Shown here: positions 1 to 7,132 of the stretch, piece after piece
Numbering within the stretch: the first letter of the stretch is position 1
Layout: each line of letters starts with the position of its first letter
Assembly: GCA_002478885.1 (NCBI GenBank)
Contig: DLKC01000003.1
Location: 1 to 15,838 of the forward strand
Length of the DNA: 15,838 nucleotides
Source: Chitinophagaceae bacterium UBA7600
GTDB taxonomy: Bacteria; Bacteroidota; Bacteroidia; Chitinophagales; Chitinophagaceae
Direction of reading: 5' to 3'
Position numbers and translations under genes: made by a program
The notes under the pieces: model-generated
The model's input: only the letters and a program-made list of their open reading frames with translations
Database searches by the model: none
What the model was told of the DNA's origin: nothing

Positions 1-130
1 AGGTTTGAAAGAAGCTAAAGACCTCGTTGATGGCGCTCCAAAGCCTGTTAAAGAAGGCGTTTCTAAAGCAGAAGCTGCTGATCTTGAAGCTAAGCTGAAA
101 GAAGCTGGCGCTGAAGTAGAAGTTAAATAA
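1..130 (+). CDS. rplL: Ribosomal protein L7/L12, C-terminal end (5' truncated by window)
   Basis: The first 130 bases read in frame from base 2 as a 42-residue C-terminus beginning [19 protein letters not shown] and ending AGAEVEVK, then TAA. This matches the C-terminal domain of bacterial L7/L12, the acidic stalk protein of the 50S subunit that recruits translation factors. The GLKEAKDLV segment is the conserved factor-contact helix of the family. The 5' part lies outside the window. An intrinsic terminator begins 24 nt after the stop, and the next gene is ribE, not rpoB as in the usual rplKAJL-rpoBC arrangement. Identification is very secure; only the gene order is unusual. Confidence 0.97.
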   Translation, partial: GLKEAKDLVDGAPKPVKEGVSKAEAADLEAKLKEAGAEVEVK

Positions 131-153
131 TTACCGCTTCAATGTATAAAGAG

Positions 154-182
154 CCTCATCAGAAATGATGAGGTTTTTTTAT
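154..182 (+). terminator. Intrinsic terminator after rplL
   Basis: CCTCATCA (154-161), a GAAA tetraloop and TGATGAGG (166-173) form a perfect 8-bp stem directly followed by seven T (174-180). This is a textbook Rho-independent terminator placed 24 nt after the rplL stop. It implies that the ribosomal-protein transcript ends here and does not continue into ribE. Confidence 0.93.
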
Positions 183-234
183 TGCCCCAACTGTAGTGCA
201 AAATGGCATCGTTCCTTGCGTCGCACTCTTGTAC
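179..234 (+). repeat. Dispersed intergenic repeat, long copy A
   Basis: The core TTGCGTCGCACTCTTGTAC lies at 216-234, and a TTATTGCCCC module starts at 179, 37 nt before the core. The same two modules at nearly the same distance occur at 3098-3152 and 10793-10847. The upstream module overlaps the tail of the rplL terminator. The core contains the near-palindrome TGCG-T-CGCA. Confidence 0.75.
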
Positions 235-289
235 TATACAAAACCAGCAGCAGGCCAAACAACATTTGTTGCCGGATAAAGTTATGAAC

Positions 290-310
290 GTTGAAGCGAG
301 TGACACAACA
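290..310 (-). repeat. Diverged inverted copy of the intergenic repeat (A2)
   Basis: On the minus strand this reads GTTGTGTCACTCGCTTCAAC, a variant of the core GTTGCGTCGCACTCTTCAAC seen at 5617. It faces copy A across about 55 nt, so the two could bound one composite element. A very similar variant (GTTGTGTCACTCACTTGTG) occurs at 12521-12540. Confidence 0.5.
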
Positions 311-386
311 ACTGTTGCCATGAAAAGCTAAAGCCGGCTACCAAATATTTTATCGCACAACTGAAATGAAAATATAAATTGCAGCC

Positions 387-968
387 ATGTTTACAGGCAT
401 AATCGAAACGGTTGGAGAGGTTACCTCCATTAGTATCAATGGTACAAATAAAACTTTCCATATAAACTCGCCGGTTTCGGAAGAGCTTAAGGTCGATCAA
501 AGCGTAAGTCATGACGGTGTTTGCCTTACCGTGGAAGCTGTAAACGGTAACCAACACCGCGTTACCGCCATTAAAGAAACGCTTGACAAAAGCGATCTTG
601 GTTTGTGGAAGGTGGGGAGCCTCGTAAATATCGAACGCTGTATGTTAATGAATGGCCGTCTCGATGGCCATATTGTACAGGGCCATGTTGATGCCACTGC
701 TACCTGTATAGAAAGAGTTGATAAAGATGGAAGTTGGGAATACCGGTTCTGTTTTCCTGAAGTATTTTCAAATCTTGTTATTGAGAAAGGATCTGTTGCC
801 GTTAACGGCATAAGCCTTACTGTTTTTAATGTAGGAGATGATGCTTTTTCTGTTGCCATAATACCTTATACTTACACCCATACAAACATGCAACAGGTAC
901 AGGCCGGAACTGTGGTTAATATTGAATTTGATATTATTGGCAAATACATTCAAAGAATGGCGCGCTAA
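387..968 (+). CDS. ribE: Riboflavin synthase (alpha chain)
   Basis: This enzyme dismutates two molecules of 6,7-dimethyl-8-ribityllumazine into riboflavin and a pyrimidinedione, the last step of riboflavin synthesis in the cytosol. The 193 residues show the two tandem lumazine-binding barrels of the family. The protein starts MFTGIIE, the universal N-terminus, so the ATG at 387 is secure. Barrel 1 has SHDGVCLTV (41-49) and DGHIVQGHVD (93-102). Barrel 2 has VNGISLTV (139-146) and IPYTYTHTN (159-167), and the protein ends with FDIIGKYIQR. Length is slightly below the usual ~200. I see no FMN riboswitch signature in the 200 nt upstream. The next gene starts 18 nt downstream, so the two are probably co-transcribed. 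Confidence 0.96.
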   Translation: MFTGIIETVGEVTSISINGTNKTFHINSPVSEELKVDQSVSHDGVCLTVEAVNGNQHRVTAIKETLDKSDLGLWKVGSLVNIERCMLMNGRLDGHIVQGHVDATATCIERVDKDGSWEYRFCFPEVFSNLVIEKGSVAVNGISLTVFNVGDDAFSVAIIPYTYTHTNMQQVQAGTVVNIEFDIIGKYIQRMAR

Positions 969-986
969 GCAAAAGGGACAACAGTT

Positions 987-3086
987 ATGAACCCTTCCGT
1001 AAATTTTTCTTTAACAGGCAATCCGGGATTTTCTTTTTCCGGCAAGCTGGCTTCTCTCAAACCATATTTATGGTTGCTGGCGATCTTACTGCTGGCTTAC
1101 TTACCGCTGTCTACATGCTATTTTGGAATGAAGAATGATGCATTCAGCGACAATTTTCCAAACAAATATTTTTTGAGCGAGGCACTTCATAGTGGCATGC
1201 TCCCCTTGTGGAATCCTTACATGAATTTTGGTTTTCCGGTCTATGCCGATGTCGGTTTTGCTTTTTGGAACCCTGTTACATGGCTGTTTACATTGATTGG
1301 TTATAATGCTTACACCCTCACGGTTGAAGTGCTTTTATATATATACCTGGCGGGCATTTTTATGTACCGGCTCGGAGTGTTCTTAAAATTCGACCAGAAA
1401 CTCGCCGTGGTAGTTGCTGCAATGTATATGTGCTCAGGCTTTTTTACAGGCTGCCTGCAATACATCAACTTCTTAACTGCAGCGGCTTTCCTTCCTTTGC
1501 TGCTGATGGCCTATCTCAACTTGCTCCAAAATCCAGGCTTTAAGAAATCCATTATCTTGTCTTTTGCGGGGTACATGGTTTTTGCAGGCGGGCACCCGGC
1601 TATTCCATTTGGGGCAGTTTATTTTTTGGCAATTTTTTCCGTGATGTTTTTCGCGTTGAACAAAACATATTTGACCAAGGTAAAATCCTTCGTCAGGTAC
1701 CTGCTTCTTTCGGGTTTAATCTTCGTTTTGGTAGCCTCGCCGGCGATTTATAGTTATAGTTCTATACTCGACAGTTATTCCAGGTATTCAGCACAGCAAA
1801 ACCTTCCATTGACCGATACGGGATTCGACCCCTTGTCTTTTCTCTCTTTTGTCTTTCCAATGACAACCTTGGTCAAACAAGGCGTTTTCAGCAACGATTT
1901 AGCTATGCGCAATGGGTATATTTCTCTTATTGCGGTATTTGCCTTAGTTGTAAGTATTAATACAAAGAACAGGTTGAACCTCGTTTTCCTTTGCACAGGC
2001 ATCACTATGTTATTGTTTTGTGCCGGCGGCGAGTTTAAACAGTCTTTTTACCGCAATCTGCCGCTGCTCAACTATGTAAGAACAAATGGTGAATACCGTG
2101 TGTTCTCAATTCTTTGTTTTTGCCTATCTGCGGGAGTAGGCTTACAACATACTATCCACGACAAGTTAGCAAAAGAGTATTTGATAAAACTGTTCAAATA
2201 TTTTAAACTTCTTTTGGTTGCCCTGGTTACCTTCGTAATCATTTTTTTCTTCTCCAGCCTGGTCAGTTATGCAAAAGGCCTGTTTGCTTCAGGTTCAGGT
2301 GTTGTGGCTCTTTTGAAGGGTTTTTACGATACTGCTCCATTTGATTTATTACTGCTGAAGAATGCTTCACTTGCGCTCATATTTCTTTTATTGTTCTCCT
2401 TCACATTGAAACGTAAGCAGCATAACTTTTTCTTTTTGTTGATCATTGCCGACCTTGTTCTCCAATCCATTTTGTATTTGCCTGCGACTGGCATCGGTCA
2501 GGTTACTTTACACGACATCAACGCGATTTATAGTGCCAACCCTAGAGGCATCGTTAAGCCATCGCTTGTGCCAGTAAATGCAATTGATACTTTTGATATT
2601 AAAACAACCGGGCTCGTCGGAGATGCTTCATACTATAACAAAAAAATCGGCACAACCCGCCTGAACGACTATCCCTCTTTCTTTCGGAATACAGAAGATT
2701 ATTTCAACAGTAATACAAAGGATACTGTTTCCAAAATGCCTTTTGTTTTTTTGAAAAGTCAGGTGCTGGAAGATGCTGATTTTGTACGAATATCCGTTGA
2801 ATCGTTTCGCCCAACTGCTATAAAGATTGACGTAAGGTCTCCCCGGCCCGATACCCTCATTTTGCTACAGAATAACTATAAGTATTGGCGGGTATTTGTG
2901 TCAGAAAAGCCGGTTGAAGTAATTCCCGTTTACAAAACTTTTATGGGCGTCGCGGTAACACAGGGGCAATCAGAAATTGAGTTCCAATACCACGATCCGG
3001 TGCTTCCATGGTTGCTGATGTTAAGTTGTGTTACTATAATAGGTTGTGTATTTTATTTCGCAAAACCCCGAAAGCTACTACGCTAA
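987..3086 (+). CDS. Large polytopic membrane protein, YfhO/GT-C glycosyltransferase-like
   Basis: This 699-residue protein has many hydrophobic segments, the first at about 27-46 and the last at about 672-692, with an extra-membrane domain at roughly 510-660. After the first segment comes ND (50-51) and then PLWNPYMNFGFPVYAD (73-88). This layout is typical of bacterial YfhO-like proteins, a GT-C-type family in which acidic residues of the first external loop are catalytic and the sugar donor is a lipid-linked phosphosugar. In Firmicutes YfhO proteins glycosylate teichoic acids; in Bacteroidota the substrate is not known to me. The start at 987 lies 18 nt after the ribE stop. It is convergent with a second GT-C-like gene at 3169-4635. 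The family-level call is fairly good; the acceptor and donor cannot be read from the sequence. Confidence 0.78.
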   Translation: MNPSVNFSLTGNPGFSFSGKLASLKPYLWLLAILLLAYLPLSTCYFGMKNDAFSDNFPNKYFLSEALHSGMLPLWNPYMNFGFPVYADVGFAFWNPVTWLFTLIGYNAYTLTVEVLLYIYLAGIFMYRLGVFLKFDQKLAVVVAAMYMCSGFFTGCLQYINFLTAAAFLPLLLMAYLNLLQNPGFKKSIILSFAGYMVFAGGHPAIPFGAVYFLAIFSVMFFALNKTYLTKVKSFVRYLLLSGLIFVLVASPAIYSYSSILDSYSRYSAQQNLPLTDTGFDPLSFLSFVFPMTTLVKQGVFSNDLAMRNGYISLIAVFALVVSINTKNRLNLVFLCTGITMLLFCAGGEFKQSFYRNLPLLNYVRTNGEYRVFSILCFCLSAGVGLQHTIHDKLAKEYLIKLFKYFKLLLVALVTFVIIFFFSSLVSYAKGLFASGSGVVALLKGFYDTAPFDLLLLKNASLALIFLLLFSFTLKRKQHNFFFLLIIADLVLQSILYLPATGIGQVTLHDINAIYSANPRGIVKPSLVPVNAIDTFDIKTTGLVGDASYYNKKIGTTRLNDYPSFFRNTEDYFNSNTKDTVSKMPFVFLKSQVLEDADFVRISVESFRPTAIKIDVRSPRPDTLILLQNNYKYWRVFVSEKPVEVIPVYKTFMGVAVTQGQSEIEFQYHDPVLPWLLMLSCVTIIGCVFYFAKPRKLLR

Positions 3087-3097
3087 AAAACAAAAGC

Positions 3098-3152
3098 TTA
3101 TTGACCCGGCAGCAATTGGTGTTGCGTCGTCCCTTGCGTCGCACTCTTGTGC
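3098..3152 (+). repeat. Dispersed intergenic repeat, long copy B
   Basis: TTATTGACCCGGCAGC starts at 3098 and the core TTGCGTCGCACTCTTGTGC lies at 3134-3152, 36 nt apart as in copy E. The segment GTTGCGTCG also occurs at 3121-3129, so part of the core is duplicated here. It lies in the 82-nt gap between two convergent genes. Confidence 0.78.
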
Positions 3153-3168
3153 CTAATCAAATATAGCA

Positions 3169-4635
3169 TCAGTAGTGAACACTCGAAGCCGTTGTTACAA
3201 GCAAAGCAGAATCGGTAAATCTGAATATAATGCTGTGCAGTTTTGCTGAATCTCGCTGAGCGGCGGTTGTATACGTTCGTTTACAAGGCGGAAAACTGTC
3301 GTTCTCATAAACTACTTTATAATTTTCCTGCAACACGGCGAGCTCATTACTGCGGCTGCAGATAATGACCGTATCAATGGTTGAATTACTCAGCCATCCG
3401 ATCATTTCAGGAAATCCATTTCGCAATATAAGTGCCCCATGCTGGCTTTGGGGAAGGCTACTTGCATAAACAGTATGAACGTCTTTCGTTTTGTTCAATT
3501 CTGTTATCACAGACTTGTTTACGTTTCCTGCCAACCGGTAATTTTCCGAAGAATTTTCAAGTGCGATTCCGTGTAATCCAAGAAGCAATAGGGCAACTGC
3601 TATTCTCAATTTTTCATTCCTTCCCGACTTCTCAATAATAAAACCTACAATCAGGCAATACAGGACAGATGGAAAATAAAGAAATCGCTCCGCCTCCGTT
3701 CCGCGTGTATCAACACCCAGGGAAGTATATGGAACAAGACTGATAAGAAATATTAAACCCAGCACTAGCAAAACCGGTAGTGATCGCTTCGGCATTTTGA
3801 ATACAAAGAATAGCATGAATAGGTTTGCCACCCCAAAACTGTAAAGCAGCCAAATGCTGTTGCTAAAGCAGGGAAACAAACTGCGGGCAAAAAGTATAGC
3901 GTAATTGGTAACCAGTTTTTTCACTTCCCCATTCAACAATGCAGAGGCTTCATATTTGCCTGCCACTTCATGAATGGAAAAATAACGAATGGCCAGATAG
4001 GCTGCAAATACAAGAATAATAAGCAATACATGCGTTTGGCCTTTTTTTGCCGGTAGCTTTTGTTCAGTAAGTGTTATCATAAATGCATAAATAGGTAGCA
4101 TCCATGCCGATTCATATGTAAGCAGGCTAAGAACGAAAAACAAAATATATGCTGTTACGTATTTGGTAGAATCATGTCTTTTAATAAAGCACCACAAAAA
4201 ACAAAGCGACCATATCATGACGAGAACTGATGATCTGCCGAGTATCCAGAAGACAGATTCTCCATGCATAGCATAAATAAAAAACAACAAGGTTGAAAAA
4301 AGGCTGATGATTTTCGCATTGCCAGTTTTAAAATATTTTTGAAATAGCAGCTTGGTAAAATAATACAATAGTATTGTTGCTGTTATGTGCAGCGCAATAT
4401 TTGTGATATGATAACCAAATGCATTTTTGCCCCAAAGCCAATAGTCAAGCATTACGCTTAAATCGCAGATAGGCCTGAACGTGTTCCTTTGCAGCAACTC
4501 GCCATTTGCACTTAGCGGAATATGTATAAAGTCGTCATTCTGAAACCACAGCAAAAATGGATTATAACACTGCAAAACAAAAAGCACAGGTATTGCAACA
4601 AAAACAGCGAATATTTTCTTTTGAGTAGACAACAT
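3169..4635 (-). CDS. Polytopic membrane protein, GT-C (PMT/TMTC-like) glycosyltransferase candidate
   Basis: The 488-residue product has about ten or more hydrophobic segments. After the first comes a loop with NDD (33-35), then FRPICDLSVMLDYWLWG (53-69) followed by FGYHITNIALH (73-83). The pattern 'DD, RPL..LS..LDY..WG.N..GYH..N...H' is characteristic of GT-C mannosyl- and arabinosyltransferase-like proteins, including the membrane half of TMTC proteins; no TPR domain follows here. Family knowledge suggests transfer of sugar from a polyprenyl phosphate donor on the periplasmic side. The frame is open upstream to a TTG at 4665, but those ten codons are the terminator hairpin and T-run, so the ATG at 4635 is chosen. 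The leader upstream has attenuator-like structure. Exact substrate unknown. Confidence 0.75.
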   Translation of the reverse strand: MLSTQKKIFAVFVAIPVLFVLQCYNPFLLWFQNDDFIHIPLSANGELLQRNTFRPICDLSVMLDYWLWGKNAFGYHITNIALHITATILLYYFTKLLFQKYFKTGNAKIISLFSTLLFFIYAMHGESVFWILGRSSVLVMIWSLCFLWCFIKRHDSTKYVTAYILFFVLSLLTYESAWMLPIYAFMITLTEQKLPAKKGQTHVLLIILVFAAYLAIRYFSIHEVAGKYEASALLNGEVKKLVTNYAILFARSLFPCFSNSIWLLYSFGVANLFMLFFVFKMPKRSLPVLLVLGLIFLISLVPYTSLGVDTRGTEAERFLYFPSVLYCLIVGFIIEKSGRNEKLRIAVALLLLGLHGIALENSSENYRLAGNVNKSVITELNKTKDVHTVYASSLPQSQHGALILRNGFPEMIGWLSNSTIDTVIICSRSNELAVLQENYKVVYENDSFPPCKRTYTTAAQRDSAKLHSIIFRFTDSALLVTTASSVHY

Positions 4636-4645
4636 GGCTGTGCTA

Positions 4646-4672
4646 AAATAAAAAAACCTGCGCAAGCAGGTT
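4646..4672 (-). terminator. Intrinsic terminator / possible attenuator just before the 4635 start
   Basis: On the minus strand AACCTGC-TTGC-GCAGGTT (4672 to 4655) is a perfect 7-bp stem; its 3' arm runs into a seven-T run (4656-4650). It lies only 15-37 nt upstream of the ATG at 4635 on the same strand. It could end transcripts from the 4788-5385 frame, or attenuate the downstream gene. Confidence 0.82.
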
Positions 4673-4773
4673 CTGTATTATACTGAAGTTGGCCTGAACA
4701 ATAAACAAAAAGCACCAAGCCTGAATTTGCGCTGCCGAGGCATTGCATCTTCCAACCCGGTGCTTTTGTATTG
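4660..4773 (-). promoter_or_regulatory. Candidate structured leader with closing stem and antiterminator
   Basis: On the minus strand AAAAGCACC (4767-4759) pairs perfectly with GGTGCTTTT (4716-4708), enclosing 42 nt. Outside this, CAATA... (4773-4769) can pair with TATTG (4703-4699). Inside the loop, GCGCAA-ATT-CAGG (4732-4720) is complementary to CCTG-C-TTGCGC (4670-4660), which is the 5' arm and loop of the terminator. The two pairings are mutually exclusive with the terminator, the usual logic of an attenuator or riboswitch. I could not match the core to a known riboswitch class or to SRP RNA. No convincing promoter was found upstream. Confidence 0.42.
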
Positions 4774-4787
4774 AGTTGCTTCTTTTC

Positions 4788-5385
4788 TCAGAGGGTCATC
4801 TGGTACTTTTCTGCATTTGCCGCGATTTTGGATATTATTCGTTGCTCCTGTAAAATTGATCCAGCTAACCCCGCAAAGAACTTTTGCTCCTCAAATGTTT
4901 TTGATGGCAAGCGTGAAGTTTTGAATATCTGGTTCTTGTCTCGCTTTTTGGCTTCGCGTTTTACCGATCTGCCATTTTTGCTTAACAGAATTCCATCAAT
5001 TTTTTACAACACTCCCGCTTCTCGTTTTTGTTAGTCTGCTGCAGTTCGCTCGCCGCATCTGGTCGTTTTTGCGTTCCAAAAATTTCAAGCTTTTAACGGC
5101 TTTCTTTCCAGGGTGGCAAACAACTTTTTGCATTGAAAGAACTTCGGCATCCCAACGTTTTGATCTGCTTCCGCTGGTTTGGATTGGTTTGTAATGCTTC
5201 AGCATTCGCGCCATCTTTTTTACAGATATTGCTTTTCCTTCAGCAAACCACACCACGTCGCCACCATGCTTTTGCTTCTCAGTTCCTTTACCTTTTAGCC
5301 TGTTAGAGCTCCCAGGTTTTAGAAAGCATTGAATCGTTTTCTCTTTACAGATAATTACTCTTCTGATGCATGGTGAAGATACATG
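4788..5385 (-). pseudogene. Broken lysine-rich reading frame of unknown function
   Basis: Two open frames on the minus strand join end to end. The first runs from about 5385 to a TGA at 4996-4998 (codons giving HGGDVVWFAEGKAISVKK, then SGSVVKN). The second runs from 5003 to a TGA at 4788 and ends FEEQKFFAGLAGSILQEQ...KYQMTL. They meet at a run of six A (5005-5000); one extra A would fuse them into a continuous frame of about 198 codons. No ATG starts the first half: GTG at 5256 and ATG at 5214 are the first candidates. The product would be very basic. I recognise no family. It could be a frameshifted gene, a sequencing error in a homopolymer, or chance openness. The opposite-strand frame at 4771-5034 is probably its shadow. 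Confidence 0.38.
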
Positions 5386-5720
5386 TCAACAGCTGTCACT
5401 TCCAAAAAAAGCAACCTCTTGTTGTACACCCGTTCTTCACCCGGTTTTCCACAGCCGTGAGGTAATTATGCACCTTTTAAAAGCTTTGCTGCAGCGAAAT
5501 TGCTAAGTATTATCACATACATTAACATCATGTCTTGCCGAATTTTATTCCTGGGATAAAAGAATAAAAAGAAAAGCATCTTTTTCGTGCTGTACAGCAA
5601 ATCGCTGTTAAGCTTCGTTGCGTCGCACTCTTCAACCGCAATAACTCTCTTGGGGATTTTTTTAAGTCCGTAGAGTTGCGGGCATAACTGGTCTTATTAA
5701 AATAGATCTTTCCTATTCAT
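5386..5720. other. Non-coding stretch with one repeat copy
   Basis: There is no convincing gene between the broken frame and the transglutaminase-like gene. It contains a perfect 12-nt palindrome TGCTGTACAGCA at 5588-5599, a short copy of the dispersed repeat at 5617-5636, and A/T-rich flanks. I see no promoter or clear terminator. Confidence 0.5.
5617..5636 (+). repeat. Dispersed intergenic repeat, short copy C
   Basis: GTTGCGTCGCACTCTTCAAC is an exact match to the family core over GTTGCGTCGCACTCTT. It lies about 85 nt beyond the 3' end of the minus-strand gene ending at 5721. The TTATTG upstream module is absent here. Confidence 0.72.
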
Positions 5721-6728
5721 CTAGAAGCCGGCAGGCCTTTTTATGTTGAGTTGATAGCGCAAGATCATCTCGTCGTCGTAGATAACGTAGAGCCATCGGG
5801 CATTTATATCTATAACATGATAGATACAACTAACTTTATTGCGCTCCAGCTTATTTATGGGTTTTACGGCGCCACAGCATTGCATAATGGCAATACTGTT
5901 GCTGTCGGTGTAGGAAAAATCCGAAACCCAGATCTTTTTTTTAGGACGACTATTTTCCAATACAATTACAATACTGTCACCCAAGACCGTATTAATAATG
6001 CCACTTTCGGGGCTAAAGAAAGTGATATAGTTTCTGCTGAAAGCAGCGGTTTTAAATGGCGTTTCTTCATACTCATCTGCAAGTGGCTGCGAGGGTAGCA
6101 ACGTCCACCTTAGATCTTCCGGGTAGTGATCCAGAATAAATTCCGTCGGTGGAGTAAGAAAATAATGGCCATTATAGTGCCATTCAAATTCGTTTTTGTA
6201 ATTAATGTAACCGCTGGCCCATGTGGCATCCAGCAGAAACCAGGCTGTATCTAGAAAAACTACGTTCCATTTGTGGTTGCTACGAAAATTGGGTCCAAAT
6301 CTTCCCGCGCTTACTCTGCCAAAGCCTGTGACTATTTCGCAACGAACGCCAATAGCATCACACATAACTTTGAACAGGCGTGCATAACCATCGCAAACAG
6401 CAGTTCTCCGTGCGAATATATTTTCGGCAATACGCAGATTTAACGGTTTTAAAGGCGAACTGCTGTCATTGTCTTCTTCCAGCCAGTATCCTGCATTATT
6501 AGTTTTGCCGTTCTGCAAGCTTCTTACATTGTAGGCAATGTTATTGGTGATCCATAGGAAAATGGAGGTTACTTTTTGCTTGTCAGTGCTATCATTTACC
6601 GTGAGCCTTTTGGCAAAATCCGCCGGCGATTCTTTGTTTAATTTACAGGTGCCGCTTGAAAGAAAGGGCAAAAAAACCATACATATTATACTTGTTAGTA
6701 GAATAAGATTTACCGGTGTTTGTGGCAT
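5721..6728 (-). CDS. Secreted transglutaminase-like (papain-fold) protein
   Basis: The 335-residue product begins with a hydrophobic segment (about 7-24) that looks like a signal peptide; the following SSGTC is not a good lipobox. The middle carries the transglutaminase-like core: Cys112 in RRTAVCDGYARLFKVMC, His152 in NHKWNVVFLDTAWF and Asp167 in LLDATWASG, the expected Cys-His-Asp triad in the right order and context. In bacteria such proteins act as proteases, amidases or cross-linking enzymes in the periplasm or outside; the real reaction is unknown. Residues from about 230 on look like a beta-rich C-terminal domain. It stands alone on the minus strand, divergent from the two-component system at 7133. 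Fold assignment is strong, function open. Confidence 0.85.
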   Translation of the reverse strand: MPQTPVNLILLTSIICMVFLPFLSSGTCKLNKESPADFAKRLTVNDSTDKQKVTSIFLWITNNIAYNVRSLQNGKTNNAGYWLEEDNDSSSPLKPLNLRIAENIFARRTAVCDGYARLFKVMCDAIGVRCEIVTGFGRVSAGRFGPNFRSNHKWNVVFLDTAWFLLDATWASGYINYKNEFEWHYNGHYFLTPPTEFILDHYPEDLRWTLLPSQPLADEYEETPFKTAAFSRNYITFFSPESGIINTVLGDSIVIVLENSRPKKKIWVSDFSYTDSNSIAIMQCCGAVKPINKLERNKVSCIYHVIDINARWLYVIYDDEMILRYQLNIKRPAGF

Positions 6729-7132
6729 TTGCTTTTACTGATTTGCATGCTGAAATTAGGAAATGCTTCAAAACTGACCGATACCGGCATGTTAAAAGAA
6801 AAATGATTTACGCTTATATGATCAATCTTCAGGTTCTGCTTTTAGATAAATTGCCAGGTAGAAGGCCAGACGGCACTGCAACAGTCTAATAAAAGCTCGT
6901 ATTTATTCGGTTTGTGGCTGTTTATGCTACCAAAGGCTATCAGGTATCAGATTTCTTTATTAAAATTGCATAAATTTATTTAGTTCATTTTCAGGTCTGT
7001 TGGAAATTGAATCTAGGATTGGTATAGATTTTTCAGCTATTGATGCACTGACAACTCAATACCATTTTTGAGTCTTCGTCAGTAAGAAGGCAATCTTTTT
7101 CATAACTTGTATCGGAACAATATCAAAAAATA
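6729..7132. other. Divergent promoter region between transglutaminase-like gene and two-component system
   Basis: This 404-nt gap has no gene I can support. It must hold the promoters of both flanking genes. On the plus strand a weak -7 candidate TAGATTTT (7025-7032) lies 22 nt after a TTG at 7000-7002; on the minus strand only a poor match (CAGTTTTG) is seen. A hairpin at 7047-7083 lies in the likely leader of the response regulator. Unlike most other gaps it has no copy of the dispersed repeat. Confidence 0.45.
7047..7083 (+). repeat. Two-part inverted repeat in the response-regulator leader
   Basis: ACTGAC (7047-7052) pairs with GTCAGT (7078-7083), and inside it ACTCAA (7054-7059) pairs with TTGAGT (7068-7073). 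This gives 12 bp in two stems separated by a 1x4 internal loop. It ends 49 nt before the ATG at 7133. No T-run follows, so it is not a terminator; it may be an operator or a leader hairpin. Confidence 0.5.

Noticed and set aside
182..386. FMN riboswitch upstream of ribE
   Set aside because: None of the conserved RFN segments (such as AGGGT or ACCGGCGGT) are present; the gap is filled by repeat copies.
4636..4665. Ten extra N-terminal residues of the 3169-4635 protein
   Set aside because: They start at TTG and translate the terminator stem and T-run (RRFFYF); the ATG at 4635 is the better start.
4689..4775. Small SRP RNA (minus strand GGAAG near GCA)
   Set aside because: GGTTGGAAGATGCAATGCC recalls the SRP GGAAG loop, but the required CAGG on the 5' side and the AGCAGCC on the 3' side are missing and the stem does not close around it.
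4771..5034. Plus-strand open frame of 87 codons
   Set aside because: It is antisense to the broken minus-strand frame, low in coding character (Phe/Ser/Cys-rich from T-runs), and has no recognisable motif.
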